NCBI GenBank assembly: GCA_913042885.1
Contig: CAJWLW010000260.1
Coordinates: 1-6,989, forward strand
Length of the DNA stretch: 6,989 nucleotides
Direction of reading: 5' to 3'
Source of the DNA: an uncultured Lentisphaeria bacterium
Lineage (GTDB): Bacteria; Verrucomicrobiota; Lentisphaeria; JABSQK01; CAJWLW01
This document shows, piece after piece, positions 6,524 through 6,989 of the stretch. The notes beneath the pieces were generated by a model. The model worked only from the letters and a program-made list of their open reading frames with translations, ran no database searches and was not told the DNA's origin. Both the position numbers and the translations under genes were made by a program. The stretch's first letter is position 1. Every line of letters starts with the position of its first letter.

Positions 6524-6562
6524 CTAAGCTTTCTAACTTACGGCGAAGACGGGATTACGTAC

Positions 6563-6989
6563 ATGGAATTGAAGACACACGACATTCTAATCATTGGTGG
6601 TGGCGGTGCTGGGTTGCGGGCGGCAATTGCGATTGGCGAGGAAAATCCAGACCTCAGCGTAGGCGTTGTTTCCAAGGTCTATCCGATGCGATCCCACACC
6701 GTGTCTGCTGAAGGCGGTGCGGCGGCGGTGATCAAACCGAATGACAGTCTGGAAGATCATTGCTACGATACGATTTCCGGTGCAGACTGGCTGGCCGATC
6801 AGGATGCCGTAGAAGCATTCGTCAACGAAGCACCCGAAGAGATGATCCGCCTGGAGCACTGGGGTTGTCCGTGGAGTCGTGAACCGGATGGGACCGTGGC
6901 CGTGCGGCCGTTCGGCGGCATGAAGATCGAACGCACCTGGTTCGCCGCCGACAAAACAGGCTTTCATATGTTGCATGCGCTGTTCCAGA
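6563..6989 (+). CDS. frdA: Fumarate reductase flavoprotein subunit, N-terminal part (3' end outside window)
   Basis: The first 142 codons are present. FrdA is the FAD-carrying catalytic subunit of membrane-bound quinol:fumarate reductase, which reduces fumarate to succinate in anaerobic respiration. The dinucleotide motif GGGGAG is at 12-17. The covalent-FAD block [10 protein letters not shown] follows, with H45 as the expected flavin attachment site, then SAEGGAAAV. The stretch from GCPWSR through [22 protein letters not shown] resembles E. coli FrdA more than proteobacterial SdhA, which usually has KVFPTRSHTV and a different following region. Full-length relatives are about 600 residues, so roughly three quarters is missing. 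The ATG at 6563 gives the normal short N-terminus; GGGA 8 nt upstream is a weak ribosome site. The iron-sulfur and membrane-anchor genes would be expected downstream. Reverse operation as a succinate dehydrogenase cannot be excluded. Confidence 0.95.
   Translation, partial: MELKTHDILIIGGGGAGLRAAIAIGEENPDLSVGVVSKVYPMRSHTVSAEGGAAAVIKPNDSLEDHCYDTISGADWLADQDAVEAFVNEAPEEMIRLEHWGCPWSREPDGTVAVRPFGGMKIERTWFAADKTGFHMLHALFQ

Larger units (their letters stand above)
5916..6562. other. Long non-coding region between the M42 gene and frdA
   Basis: No convincing gene is seen in these 647 bp. The left part (about 5975-6160) is clearly AT-richer than the surrounding coding DNA. It must include the minus-strand promoter of the M42 gene, for which I see no strong candidate. 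The right part returns to higher GC. Within the region are a TTGAGT/TATAAT promoter-like pair, a 24-bp palindrome, a second stem-loop, an FNR-like box and a second promoter, each listed separately. An open frame at 6174-6527 (plus strand) begins inside the palindrome and has a low-complexity, Arg/Ser/Cys/Pro-rich translation with no recognisable motif, so I do not call it a gene. Confidence 0.7.

Noticed and set aside
6174..6527. Plus-strand open frame of 117 codons before frdA
   Set aside because: It starts inside the palindrome, has no ribosome site or recognisable motif, and overlaps the FNR-like box and frdA promoter candidate.
6587..6976. Minus-strand open frame of 129 codons over frdA
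   Set aside because: Antisense shadow of an unmistakable FrdA N-terminus.

Overview
The window looks like a chromosomal stretch of a GC-rich proteobacterium, most likely a gammaproteobacterium. The strongest clue is the right-hand gene, whose N-terminus closely resembles the E. coli-type fumarate reductase flavoprotein. Assignment below that level is not possible from these bases. I see no insertion sequence, tRNA, rRNA, CRISPR array or phage gene.

Layout, left to right. (1) Bases 1-1463, minus strand: most of a Na+/phosphate-cotransporter family protein with a C-terminal PhoU-like domain, whose 3' end lies outside the window. (2) Bases 1464-1742: a divergent intergenic region holding an operator-like inverted repeat. 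(3) Bases 1743-4785, plus strand: a tight three-gene cluster with gaps of 52 and 24 bp. It encodes an NAD+/metal-dependent GH4 glycosidase, a classical short-chain dehydrogenase and a TIM-barrel sugar isomerase/epimerase. (4) Bases 4815-5915, minus strand and convergent with the cluster: an M42-family metallo-aminopeptidase with its full metal-ligand set. (5) Bases 5916-6562: a long non-coding stretch with an AT-rich part, a perfect 24-bp palindrome, a second stem-loop and a plausible FNR-type promoter. (6) From 6563 to the right edge, plus strand: the start of frdA.

How the genes may work together: the three-gene cluster reads as a small carbohydrate-catabolic operon. The GH4 enzyme would cleave a glycoside, and the dehydrogenase and isomerase/epimerase would oxidise and rearrange the released (probably modified) sugar. 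The substrate cannot be read from sequence. No transporter or regulator for it is in view, although the adjacent inverted repeat suggests a dedicated transcription factor encoded nearby. The phosphate transporter, the peptidase and fumarate reductase look like independent units. The FNR-like box upstream of frdA fits the anaerobic induction known for fumarate reductase in E. coli.

The most interesting points are the unassigned GH4-SDR-isomerase cluster with its candidate operator, and the structured non-coding region ahead of frdA. I did not find convincing evidence for a wholly new type of system.
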